From Rhynchopus sp. YZ270_cl-10 (Eukaryota; Euglenozoa; Diplonemea; Diplonemida; Diplonemidae): DNA of 64,000 nucleotides. Shown in pieces: positions 1 to 9,759 of the stretch (its first letter is position 1; the number at the start of each line of letters is the position of its first letter). A program made the translations under genes and the position numbers. The DNA is taken from the NCBI GenBank assembly GCA_964035575.1, contig OZ037872.1, forward strand, positions 1 to 64,000, in the 5' to 3' direction. Under the pieces are notes generated by a model. It was not told the origin of the DNA and did no database searches. It saw only the letters and a list, made by a program, of their open reading frames with translations.

Positions 1-29
1 ACCCCAAAAAACCTAATATTTTTTTCCCA

Positions 30-72
30 GCGATGTGTCCTGGGGGCCCTTCGGGCCCCCAGGACACATCGC
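30..72. repeat. Perfect 20-bp stem hairpin
   Basis: Bases 30-49 pair perfectly with 53-72 around a 3-nt TTC loop, giving a G/C-rich 20-bp stem that contains GGGGGCCC. A second hairpin follows 12 bases later. Confidence 0.9.
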
Positions 73-84
73 AACCCCGTTTTT

Positions 85-117
85 TCAAAAAGTTGGCCCT
101 ACGGGCCAACTTTTTGA
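85..117. repeat. Perfect 15-bp stem hairpin
   Basis: Bases 85-99 pair with 103-117 around a TAC loop. The stem is TCAAAAAGTTGGCCC. It has the same short-loop form as the hairpin at 30-72. Confidence 0.9.
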
Positions 118-984
118 GGTGGCCTGTAGGGTGACCCCTTCAAAAAGCTGGAACCCGGATTTTGGGGTCAGGGGTCCCTTTATGCACTTTTATGTATAAA
201 AAAATGTCTGGGGCGAGAAAATGCAAATTTTTGCCTGCAAACACACTGCATACTACGACAGGACCATATTCCATCTTATCAGGAAAAATTTCGGAGGTGT
301 TAGTCATAAAAACAATTTAAAATTTTTTGAAAAAACATGAGATCTGGATAAAAGTTTTGACTGTACCTGTGGAAGGTGGGATTTTGCCTGTGTTTTGACT
401 TTTTTTTTCAGTAAATAAACTTCTACTCATCTCCGGAGGCCGTCCGAGGTCGCAATTAACTCATTTTGACACTTTAGGGCCATATACCGCCCGTTTTTTC
501 AAAAAGTTGAAAATTTTGGCCCCCAGGATTGGGTACAGCGTGTACTGAACCCTGATTTTCGAAAAATCTCAACTTTTGAAATTCGTCACTTATGGCAGCA
601 TGTATCTGACACCCAATTTTGACTTTTCCCGTGAATCCATTCTGGTGCATATACACTATCTGGCACCCCTGAGTCCATTGCGGGGTCGTTTTTTCAAAAA
701 GTCGACCGGACTAATACCTAATATGACCCTGGGTATAGCGTACCGTCTCAGAAACACCCCAAAATCAGTGTTTTTGAAGGGTTCTCACAGCTAAAATCGA
801 TGAAAAAATGTCAAAATCACTTTCCCGTGACCCAATAGCGTGAAATATGGCCCATGTGGGCCCCCAGGACCTATAACACCCCCAATCGGTCGATTCCATG
901 CATATTTCACACCCCCAGATATATGTGCCCATGGGGTGCCAGACCCCAAAATCATGATTTTTTCATGATTTTTGGCCCGATGCA

Positions 985-2563
985 CTGACCTGCAGGGCCA
1001 TACCGTCTACCGGGGCAACCATATTTTTGTAAAATCGGCCTTGCATCGGGCCCAGTATGTCCCACAGGGTATGTTGCCCCAGATTCAGGTCCCCGCACAA
1101 GCCAAACCAATATTTTAAAATCGATTTTTTTGAAAAAAATATTTTTGAAAAAAAATCGTCATTTTTGGGATTTTGGTGATTTTTACAGTTTTGCACACCC
1201 TGAAAATCGATTTTTTCGGCTCCGCCGGTGAAATATCGACATAATTTAGGTATGTTATGTGCATAATATACCCATTAGAGCCCATTCAAGTCACATTCCG
1301 ACCATTTTTCGTGAAAAAATGCAACTTTTTGTCACCGTGACCCCGAAAAATGACGATTTTTTGGTCGATTTTTTCGGCCAAAAATTTCGTACCACAGGGC
1401 CATACCATATACTGGGATTATCAACTTTTTGAAAATACGGCCTGGTATTCGGGTGTATATGTCCCATGGGGCCCATAGTAACCTTACTGGGTCATGCCCA
1501 AAGCCAATCTTAATAGTAAAATTCGATTTTCTGTGAAAAATATTTTCACCAAAAAATCGTCATTTTTCCGATTTTCGTCATTTTTACAGTTTTGCACACC
1601 CTGAAAATCGATTTTTTCGGCTCCGCCGGTGAAATATCGACATAATTTAGGTATGTTATGTGCATAATATACCCATTAGAGCGCATTAAAGTCACATTCC
1701 GACCATTTTTCGTGAAAAAATGCAGCTTTTTGTCACCGTGACCCCCAAAAATGACGATTTTTTGGTCGATTTTTTCGGCCAAAAATTTCGTACCACAGGG
1801 CCATACCATATACTGGGATTATCAACTTTTTGAAAATACGGCCTGGTATTCGGGTGTATATGTCCCATGGGGCCCATAGTAACCTTACTGGGTCATGCCC
1901 AAAGCCAATCTTAATAGTAAAATTCGATTTTCTGTGAAAAATATTTTCACCAAAAAATCGTCATTTTTCCGATTTTCGTCATTTTTACAGTTTTGCACAC
2001 CCTGAAAATCGATTTTTTCGGCTCCGCCGGTGAAATATCGACATAATTTAGGTATGTTATGTGCATAATATACCCATTAGAGCCCATTCAAGTCACATTC
2101 CGACCATTTTTCGTGAAAAAATGCAACTTTTTGTCACCGTGACCCCCAAAAATGACGATTTTTTGGTCGATTTTTTCGGCCAAAAATTTCGTACCACAGG
2201 GCCATACCATATACTGGGATTATCAACTTTTTGAAAATACGGCCTGGTATTCGGGTGTATATGTCCCATGGGGCCCATAGTAACCTTACTGGGTCATGCC
2301 CAAAGCCAATATTAATAGTAAAATTCGATTTTCTGTGAAAAATATTTTCACCAAAAAATCGTCATTTTTCCGATTTTCGTCATTTTTACAGTTTTGCACA
2401 CCCTGAAAATCGATTTTTTCGGCTCCGCCGGTGAAATATCGACATAATTTAGGTATGTTATGTGCATAATATACCCATTAGAGCCCATTCAAGTCACATT
2501 CCGACCATTTTTCGTGAAAAAATGCAACTTTTTGTCACCGTGACCCCCAAAAATGACGATTTT
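985..2563. repeat. 401-bp satellite, array 1
   Basis: Tandem units repeat exactly every 401 bp; for example the block ACAGTTTTGCACACCCTG recurs near 1185, 1586, 1987 and 2388. The last 3.4 units are nearly identical, and a more diverged unit occupies about 985-1176. The array stops abruptly in a T run at 2562-2579. Each unit contains a 61-codon minus-strand frame, but this is only a by-product of the repeat. The same satellite forms a second array at 17404-18475. Confidence 0.92.
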
Positions 2564-2588
2564 TTTTTTTTTTTTTTTTGGGCAAATT

Positions 2589-2656
2589 GCGATAACACGT
2601 ATACTTTTTGTTTCCATTTGCGATAACACGTACACAAAAAGTATACGTGTTATCGC
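2589..2656. repeat. Inverted repeat of a GCGATAACACGTATAC motif
   Basis: Bases 2589-2610 are the exact reverse complement of 2635-2656 (22-bp stem). A shorter direct copy of the motif lies in the loop. The same GCGATAACACGTA core recurs near 2860, 3637-3675 and 3690-3706, so it is a local dispersed repeat associated with the foldback element that follows. Confidence 0.85.
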
Positions 2657-3466
2657 GAAAAGTGGTCAAAAAAATGTACGTGTTTTCTCCTTCTAAGGTG
2701 CTGGCTCTCCATACCTAGACCCTCGAATTTATTTTTTGGGACCCCCATAAAGGGCTAATTTCGACGATTTGAGGCCATTCAAAGCAAAATTTGGCACTTT
2801 TGAGCATCTGTGGGGGTCTAGAACGCGGTTGCGAGCACCCCGTTTTTTAGCGAAATATGTACGTGTTATCGCGAAAAGTGTTCAAAAAAAATGTACGTGT
2901 GACATTCAGAAGACAGGGTCTGGTGGTAAATTTTGCGTATCGCACTCACACTTGCGGTCATGTGCCACTGCGTGGGTCTGGGAACCAGACTTACGTACTT
3001 AAGGTGCACGAAGACAGGGTCTGGTGGTAAATTTTGCGTAGTACTGCGACGTGGTACTGCGTGGGTCTGGGAATATGGGTACCTGGGTACAGGATATTTG
3101 TTGTCAAAGACATCAACCACCATGCATTGAGGAGGGTAAGACAGTGGTCGCAGTTTCTACTTGATAGCATTACAAAATTTAACTTCTCCACGGGGGTCTT
3201 GGGCCGTTCATTCGGTTATACCTTGACTAGCGGAAGAGGCCTTTTTGGTCTCTAGAATATCCGGTATTCCCGAACGGAGGCACACTTTGTGTGTTACTAC
3301 GACCTGGCAATTTCCAGCAGTAGGTTAAGTAATCTTTCTTGTAAATTGTTGGATCATTATCTCCTCAGTGCATGAATGCCCCACGTGACTGGACACTTTT
3401 GTGTTTGTCATGTGGAGCTGTGGTTGCTCTTTCACGACTTTTTTCCTTGTACACCAGTGTACCGTG

Positions 3467-3594
3467 TACCTGGGTACCTGGGTACCTGGGTACCTGGGTA
3501 CCTGGGTACCTGGGTACCTGGGTACCTGGGTACCTGGGTACCTGGGTACCTGGGTACCTGGGTACCTGGGTACCTGGGTACCTGGGTACCTGGG
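3467..3594. repeat. (TACCTGGG)16 array
   Basis: Sixteen uninterrupted copies of an 8-bp unit lie just inside the left arm of the foldback element. Each unit junction forms a GGTACC palindrome. The mirror-image array lies at 3863-4060. Confidence 0.97.
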
Positions 3595-3862
3595 AAAACA
3601 CATACGTTTTTGTTCGCGAAAACACGTACACTTTTTTGCGATAACACGTATACTTTTTGTGTACGTGTTATCGCAAATCGAAAAAAAAAGTATACGTGTT
3701 ATCGCAATTTACCCTTTTTTTTTTTTTTTTTTTTTTTTCAACTTAGCACGGTGCAGTCTGTCCTGGAAATGTCGGACCCTTTTGTCGGAGTCCGAGGGGG
3801 TCCGACAGTCGGACTCACAGTCGGACCCCTGAGTCCGACTGCCGGACCCTGGTGCCCAGGTG

Positions 3863-4060
3863 CCCAGGTACCCAGGTACCCAGGTACCCAGGTACCCAGG
3901 TACCCAGGTACCCAGGTACCCAGGTACCCAGGTACCCAGGTACCCAGGTACCCAGGTACCCAGGTACCCAGGTACCCAGGTACCCAGGTACCCAGGTACC
4001 CAGGTACCCAGGTACCCAGGTACCCAGGTACCCAGGTACCCAGGTACCCAGGTACCCAGG
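3863..4060. repeat. (CCCAGGTA)n array, about 25 copies
   Basis: This array is the reverse complement of the one at 3467-3594, placed just inside the right arm. It is longer (about 25 copies against 16), so the two have changed length independently since the arms formed. Confidence 0.97.
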
Positions 4061-4580
4061 TCCAGGTCCAGGAACAGGTACCCAGGAACAGGAAAAAAGT
4101 CGTGAAAGAGCAACCACAGCTCCACATGACAAACACAAAAGTGTCCAGTCACGTGGGGCATTCATGCACTGAGGAGATAATGATCCAACAATTTACAAGA
4201 AAGATTACTTAACCTACTGCTGGAAATTGCCAGGTCGTAGTAACACACAAAGTGTGCCTCCGTTCGGGAAGACCGGATATTCTAGAGACCAGAAAGGCCT
4301 CAAGAATATCTTCCGGTAGTCAAGGTAGAACCGAGTGAACGGCCCAAGACCCCCGTGGAGAAGTTAAATGTTGTAATGCTATCAGGTAGAAACTGCGAAC
4401 ACTGTCTTACCCTCCTCAATGCATGGTGGTTGATGTCTTCCACAACAAATTTCCTGTACCCAGGTACCCAAATTCCCAGACCCACGCAGTGGCACATGAC
4501 CGCCAAGTGTGAGTGACCCACACATGAGGGAATGCGACACTACGCAAAATTTACCACCAGACCCTGTCTTCGTGCACCTG

Positions 4581-5541
4581 AAGTACAACGCCGCAGACAG
4601 GCCAAACATGCGTTGGACTCAGAGGAATGCCCGCTGTGCAGGTATCAAACATGAGAACCGACTCCCAGCAACAAGGGGCGCCTTTTGGCGGGCGTTGTTG
4701 AGGGTGTTTGGGGTGCAAAGTTTTCCACAATTTTGATGCGCGGGTACAGAAGTGTTGTCTTGTTCTTTCATCTCTAGGAATGTAAATGTCAATCGCGTTT
4801 AACTACCACGAGGGCTTGTTTAGTGAACCCACGAGGGGTCGAAGGGGGTTGGTTATCCCATATCTATCAAAGGTTGTGTCGACCAGGCGAATCCACTATG
4901 TTACGCTGTACGTTGTTAAATCCGAAGAAATAACGCTTTAGCAGCCGCAGGAAGTTTGTTAAAAAGAGTGCCTCACGCTACACAAACCACCACCCGCGAT
5001 TGACTTAGATGTTATAACAAAGAGAATTCAGAACAAAACAACACCCTGCCCCATACACACTAAATTGTCATGCTTCAAGAGCATGCCTGGGCCAAAATTA
5101 CTGTGACAAAAAGGCAACAAGACCACCCACAAGGAGTGTGAAATGTGCACTGGTTTTCTGGGGGAACGCAATATTTTCTTGTGCCTCGTCCTCCGCAAGC
5201 AGAGGACAGACTTTCCGGAAGGTTTCCAAAGTCGAATTTCTTGCACTAGCTATGCTCCCTGGGTTAAATGGCAATAGCAGTGACTGACAAAGTGTACCCA
5301 TCCCCCTTCCACCCCAGATCTTAGTCCGCAAACTCAGAATGGATTGATGCGGGTGATACTCTTTGGATTTTGAGTTGCTGAATGTCGGAGACGCGGCGAG
5401 GCTTCTCATCACAATCGCAGATGCAGTTCAGATTTCACGATCCTGTGATGAGTGTAAATGTGGAGTGTGATTAATGAATGAAATGTATGGTGTAGAAACG
5501 CAGTTATCGGGAAAGGTGAGGTTAATGTGGTAAAAAAAGGG
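4581..5541. other. No gene recognised
   Basis: Mixed-composition sequence without a convincing ORF. A 104-codon minus-strand frame at 5098-5412 has no recognisable domain and is not called. Confidence 0.4.
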
Positions 5542-6400
5542 GATAAAACTCGTGTAATTTTGTGAATTCCCACAAAGGTGGGTGATAATGTGCCCTTTGT
5601 CACTCAATTGTAACCGAGAATGTATGGGAGAATGAAATATTATTTCCCAACCCAACAACAACGATAAAGCGTGAAGACAATAAATGAAATCAAAGCGGAA
5701 TAAATTTGAGGTTTTGTGAGGCACTCAACGAGTGTGCCGGCTCTGTGGCGTCACGGAGCCACCAACACTCCCCAGTCATTTTTCCTGCGCTTCCAGGAAA
5801 ACTCGCGTTTGCGACCAGGCCGAAACGAAAAAATTTAATTCACAGCAAACAGGTGTGAGGGAGAAGAAAAGAAAGTGAACAAAAACGAAAAAACAATGTT
5901 TTTCTGAAATGTGATGTTGTTGGGGTGGGGAGAATAAAACAGTTCCAGAAAAGCTCCTGCGTCGGTTTTCTTTTGGTTAAAAAAATCACTCAGTAAAAAA
6001 AAGAACTTTTTCATCACTCCCCTCAAACACTGCCAAAACGAAGAAGGACAGGATGTATGACACTTACGGATACCAAGTCTCAGCGGGTATGAGAAGCAAG
6101 GAGGTGTACAAGAAGAAATGGGACGAGTTCTTGCGGTTTTCAAACCTCGAGCGACTTGGTCCGCTTTGTATTGACACGGACCTCGACACCCCGACATGTA
6201 CTGGCTTTTGAGAAAGGCAGTCGGTTCCTCGGTAGATTGCGTGCAAGTGAGGGAATATCCATCTGCTTGGAAGACGTCAAAACACCAAACATAGTATTTC
6301 GCGACATAAAGGGCAGATCAAATACTCACTGCCTTACATTCTCGGTTACAATTGAGTGACACAAAGGGCATATAATCTGCAAAATTACACGAGTTTTATT
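5542..6400. mobile_element. TIR-bounded element, about 0.86 kb
   Basis: Bases 5542-5623 and 6336-6400 are inverted copies sharing ATAAAACTCGTGTAATTTTG, TGCCCTTTGT and CACTCAATTGTAACCGAGAA blocks, with a small indel between them. The interior carries a short plus-strand ORF (6053-6211). No catalytic domain is present, so this looks like a non-autonomous or internally deleted DNA element. Confidence 0.65.
6053..6211 (+). CDS. 52-residue ORF with Y-W-FLRF motif (possible remnant of a recombinase N-terminal domain)
   Basis: This ATG-to-TGA frame lies inside the TIR element. It contains EVYKKKWDEFLRFSNL at about residues 18-33. A second small ORF 0.7 kb away on the other strand (6713-6940) carries the closely similar VQYRKTWDDFLRFNRL, so the motif is unlikely to be chance. 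The spacing Y...W..FL.F resembles the SAM-like core-binding domain at the N terminus of tyrosine recombinases, such as those of Crypton-type DNA transposons. No catalytic R-H-R-Y domain is visible, so this is at most a remnant or a truncated mobile-element gene. The family link is inference from a short motif. Confidence 0.35.
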   Translation: MYDTYGYQVSAGMRSKEVYKKKWDEFLRFSNLERLGPLCIDTDLDTPTCTGF

Positions 6401-6454
6401 TCACTGAGTTAGATAATTATTATCTCATGAAATAAAGTGAACATTATTTCACGA

Positions 6455-6605
6455 GGTGGTGGGTGACTCAAACTGGGGCTCAACTTCACGAAGCGAGTGG
6501 AGTTCAGCATTTTGATTTCATGAGTGAAGTGAGTGTAATCATAAAAGTGATGTCACGAGCGATAGCGAGTGGGTATCACGTATTCCAGTTTGTGAATCAC
6601 CCATC
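6455..6605. repeat. Short inverted repeat
   Basis: GGGTGACTCAAACTGG near 6470 is matched in reverse by CCAGTTTGTGAATCACCC near 6588. In between lie two related GCGAGTG-bearing hairpins. This is part of a cluster of small inverted-repeat elements between 5.5 and 7.5 kb. Confidence 0.5.
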
Positions 6606-6712
6606 AGTTAAATAATGTTCACTTTAGTTTTCGATACGTAATTTTATACCACGCGTGAAAAACGTAAACAGGTGAAAAAGTGAGTGAAATAAGATTCGTT
6701 TTATTTCACGTT

Positions 6713-6940
6713 TTATTTCACGCAAATCGTGAAGGATTGGGTGGGGGAGTGAAATAAAAGATCACGGAGTGATCTGAAGGACACGACGTGTTCTTCCCTG
6801 GGCTCGTTCGCTCCTGAAAGTCTGTTGAAACGGAGGAAATCGTCCCATGTTTTCCTGTACTGCACACCACTGTTCATGTCGTCGAACAAGTTGTCATATG
6901 CATCCTCCATCTCCGCAAACTTGCGCGTGGGTTTAGGCAT
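6713..6940 (-). CDS. 75-residue ORF with Y-W-FLRF motif
   Basis: Reading from the ATG at 6940 gives MPKPTRKFAEMEDAYDNLFD at the N terminus, then YRKTWDDFLRFNRLSG, which matches the motif of the ORF at 6053-6211. The frame ends in a TTATTTCAC-rich zone whose repeats recur across 6.4-7.25 kb, so the natural 3' end may be lost. It could be the N-terminal part of a tyrosine-recombinase-like mobile-element protein. A short conserved host protein cannot be excluded. No other domain is seen. Confidence 0.35.
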   Translation of the reverse strand: MPKPTRKFAEMEDAYDNLFDDMNSGVQYRKTWDDFLRFNRLSGANEPREEHVVSFRSLRDLLFHSPTQSFTICVK

Positions 6941-7223
6941 GTGTGTAAGAGGCAATAAATAATCTGTAATTTGAAGTGTGGTGGTGTGAGGGGTGGAGCG
7001 TGGGCTCAACGTTCCACTGTTTACACCTATAAATACGTTTTTCACTTGTGGAATAAAATTACATATTGAGTGAAATAAGAACATTTTCTTGCACTTGCCA
7101 CTAAAAAGGCACCCTCGTGACTCTCTCACTCTTATTCCCCTCGCTTCGCTCGGGAAATAACGCACTCGGGCACCTTTTTAGTGGCGCGTGAAATAAAATA
7201 GTTCTTATTTCACTCGAATAAAT

Positions 7224-7531
7224 AGTTATTATCTCACGGGCAATAATGTTGTGCTGCGTTTTCGAAATTCCTACAGTATATTTGACAAATGATGTATGAC
7301 CACCTAGTACGGGGCGTCAAGGTTGGGTATGGTGAACAGTTCCTCGAAGTCCTATGACTGCAACCCTTTTGGTTGCATGCGCAGATCTCCTCCACATTGC
7401 TTTTGCGCCTACTCTCGGCATGGGTTTTGTTTTGTTCTTTGTGTGCGGAGATAATGTCTACTGTATTTTGTGTAATCTCCAGGAAGGAATTTCGAAAACG
7501 CGGCTAAACATTATTACACAAGTGAGATAAA
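7224..7531. mobile_element. MITE-like element, about 0.3 kb
   Basis: Terminal blocks 7224-7271 and 7484-7531 are inverted copies sharing GTTTTCGAAATTCCT, ATAATG and TTATCTCAC with a few mismatches. The interior has no ORF. Size and structure fit a small non-autonomous inverted-repeat transposon. Confidence 0.6.
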
Positions 7532-7939
7532 AAATTGTTGGCTCTCTCTCTGTTGTTTTGGCTTTTGTTTTTTTGTCTATTTGTGACGAGGCCTGGAACA
7601 CCTGAACATAGGCATATCTGGAAAATCTATCTGAGGTGTGGCAAATTAAATATATTCAAGCGTGTGGTTGAGGCGCACCTAAACATAAGTAAGTGCCAAG
7701 TCTGAACATTTATTTTCAGAGGCCTTAGTGAGGCTGTTTCGGCCTCGTTGCATTGTATCATGATGTAATAAGGTTCACATACTTTCGATTCAAAGAAGAG
7801 AAAGCACACAAGAAAATAAAATGCTGCAAACCACTGGGTGTGTTGTTTGCATCTACACAAGTAACTGAAAGTTAAACATTTACATACCTTGTCTTCCCCG
7901 TAGCCTCCGCCTTCGCTGCTGTCAAGCTGCCTTCTCTTG
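7532..7939. other. No gene recognised
   Basis: AT-rich sequence between the MITE-like element and the heptamer array. The 77-codon minus-strand frame at 7627-7860 has no recognisable features and is not called. Confidence 0.4.
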
Positions 7940-8380
7940 GTACCCAGTACCCAGTACCCAGTACCCAGTACCCAGTACCCAGTACCCAGTACCCAGTACC
8001 CAGTACCCAGTACCCAGTACCCAGTACCCAGTACCCAGTACCCAGTACCCAGTACCCAGTACCCAGTACCCAGTACCCAGTACCCAGTACCCAGTACCCA
8101 GTACCCAGTACCCAGTACCCAGTACCCAGTACCCAGTACCCAGTACCCAGTACCCAGTACCCAGTACCCAGTACCCAGTACCCAGTACCCAGTACCCAGT
8201 ACCCAGTACCCAGTACCCAGTACCCAGTACCCAGTACCCAGTACCCAGTACCCAGTACCCAGTACCCAGTACCCAGTACCCAGTACCCAGTACCCAGTAC
8301 CCAGTACCCAGTACCCAGTACCCAGTACCCAGTACCCAGTACCCAGTACCCAGTACCCAGTACCCAGTACCCAGTACCCA
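7940..8380. repeat. (GTACCCA)63 array
   Basis: 441 bp made of 63 exact copies of a 7-bp unit without visible interruption. Because the unit length is not a multiple of three, all frames stay open on both strands and give artificial repeat ORFs. The unit contains the palindrome GTAC, as do the arrays at 3467 and 63551. Confidence 0.98.
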
Positions 8381-8717
8381 AATTGGTCGCCCCCTGGTTG
8401 GTCGAGAACCTAAAAATGCAAAAAAACGCAAAATTCATGTGTTTTGACCATGTCTGGGTACACCAAATACACACCTCTGAACAAGCCTATACCCAGTAGT
8501 AGGCAACAAGCGCTATTTTTTGACCAAGAAAAAAAAAATCCCCCAAAAATTGGGTGTAGTAGGTCATAAAATGGCCCAAAAAATTCAAAGAAAACCTCAG
8601 ATTGACCAAACAATGAAAAAAATTTTCAAGTCAAATTTTCAGCCAAAATACGGCTATTTTGGTAAAACCATGTGTACTGTAGTGGCTATACAAGGCGATT
8701 TTCGGCCAAAAAAATTT

Positions 8718-8775
8718 TTTTGGCCAAAAAAAAAATTTTTTTTTTCGGCCCAAAAAAAAAAAATTTTTTTTTTTT
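8718..8775. repeat. A/T-run palindromes
   Basis: Three successive blocks of A-run followed by T-run, each bounded by GGCC or CGGCC, lie immediately left of the GTCCGAC array. Confidence 0.6.
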
Positions 8776-8777
8776 GG

Positions 8778-8912
8778 GTCCGACTGTCGGACCCCAGAGT
8801 CCGACAGTCGGACTCCAGAGTCCGTCTGTCGGACTCCAGAGTCCGACAGACGGACCCCTGAGTCCGTCTGTCGGACTCAGGGGGTCCGACTGTCGGACTC
8901 AGGGGGTAAGTC
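8778..8912. repeat. 21-bp array of GTCCGAC-type palindromes
   Basis: About six palindromes of the form GTCCGACNGTCGGAC or GTCCGTCTGTCGGAC are spaced by 6-bp linkers (CCCAGA, TCCAGA, CCCTGA), a 21-bp period. Related copies occur at 3779-3850 in the centre of the foldback element. Confidence 0.85.
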
Positions 8913-9033
8913 CGTTATTTACACACTCCAAGCACGACAGACCGCACCGTGAGCCCTAGGCTCGACTTTTTTTTGTTCCACATCAAACTGGACAGGGCAA
9001 GGGGGGTACGTTTATAATGCACATGAAAGGCGC

Positions 9034-9057
9034 TTGGTCCGAGCGAAGCGAGGGCCA
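9034..9057 (-). other. 3'-UTR hairpin with mirror loop, copy A
   Basis: The stem TTGG(T)CC/GGGCCAA encloses GAGCGAAGCGAG. A second hairpin with a different stem but the same inner sequence lies at 9167-9186 (GCC/GGC stem). Both fall in the 785-nt untranslated region of the LINE. They may be RNA structures recognised by the element's reverse transcriptase, which is inference. Confidence 0.45.
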
Positions 9058-9759
9058 AAAGTCTTACAATCAGTACATGTGCCGGTTTAGTTAGAACGAG
9101 GCACAAAAGTGAATTAAACGAGGGAGATATTTGTCATCAGCATGTCGCCCTATTATGTATCGTTGTTTGCCGAGCGAAGCGAGGCATACAACTATATTTA
9201 GCTCTATGACAATTTGGGATAAAGGAGGGGTGAACATTAACACGGGAGAGGCAGGGGTGAATATAGACTGTCCAGTCTGTGTGGTTTTGCTGTATTTCCA
9301 GTATTGGTGCCCAGCTGGTTCTGGAGGGGAGGAAGGGGCGGGATGGGGCTTTCTTTTTACAATACGAAGTTCCTTTCTTGTTACTTTTGTTTTGTCTCTT
9401 GTAGTCTTTTTTGTTTGGATGATTAACGCCAGTAGCGACCCCCCATGGAACTCGTAGGGGATGGGGTGGGGGAAAAAATCTCCGTCGCTTACTCCTAGGC
9501 CGACGCCCACAGACAAACCGCCTCCTTGGCTTACTCCTGACGTTTTCTGTGAGGGGGAAGATTTGGAATTTACATACAAGGGGCTTGACACCAGGGGGAT
9601 TACACACATGTATCTAATGGGAGGGGTTGGGGGTAAAAAGGAAACAGGGAACTAAACAGGTGTTGCTACACACAAAAGTTGGGGTGGGGGAAAATAACAG
9701 AGAAGGGAAGGGCAACAGTGCCCACATAAACCACAATCACAACCAATCGCGAGGCCCTT

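Larger units (their letters stand above)
1..984. other. AT-rich non-coding DNA with satellite-like fragments
   Basis: No credible gene is seen. The stretch is rich in A/T runs and repeats short blocks such as TTTTTCAAAAAGTT and GGCCCCCAGGA, which also recur in the 401-bp satellite to the right. It looks like decayed satellite-type sequence. It begins with two strong hairpins, listed separately. Confidence 0.5.
2903..4580. mobile_element. Foldback element with long inverted arms and internal octamer arrays
   Basis: The left arm (about 2903-3462) is matched in inverted orientation by the right arm (about 4075-4580), for example AAGACAGGGTCTGGTGGTAA at 3010 and its complement near 4570. The arms look about 95% identical by eye, with small indels. 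The centre holds (TACCTGGG)n at 3467-3594, the reverse-complement array at 3863-4060, a T run and copies of a GTCCGAC palindrome. No transposase is visible. It could be a foldback or MITE-type element, or an inverted duplication formed by replication. Confidence 0.75.

Noticed and set aside
1291-2278. Identical 61-codon minus-strand ORFs every 401 bp
   Set aside because: They belong to the satellite unit and have no start context, domain or codon bias.
3376-4212. Long ORFs rich in GTWVPGYL or QVPRYP repeats on both strands
   Set aside because: They are translations of the (TACCTGGG)n arrays and foldback arms; both strands and several frames are open at once, which is not coding.
7940-8380. 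Telomere repeat or CRISPR array
   Set aside because: The unit does not match known telomere repeats and lies internally, and there are no spacers, so neither reading fits.
7872-8474. Repeat ORFs of 158-200 codons on both strands
   Set aside because: They are a by-product of a 7-bp unit that lacks stops in any frame.
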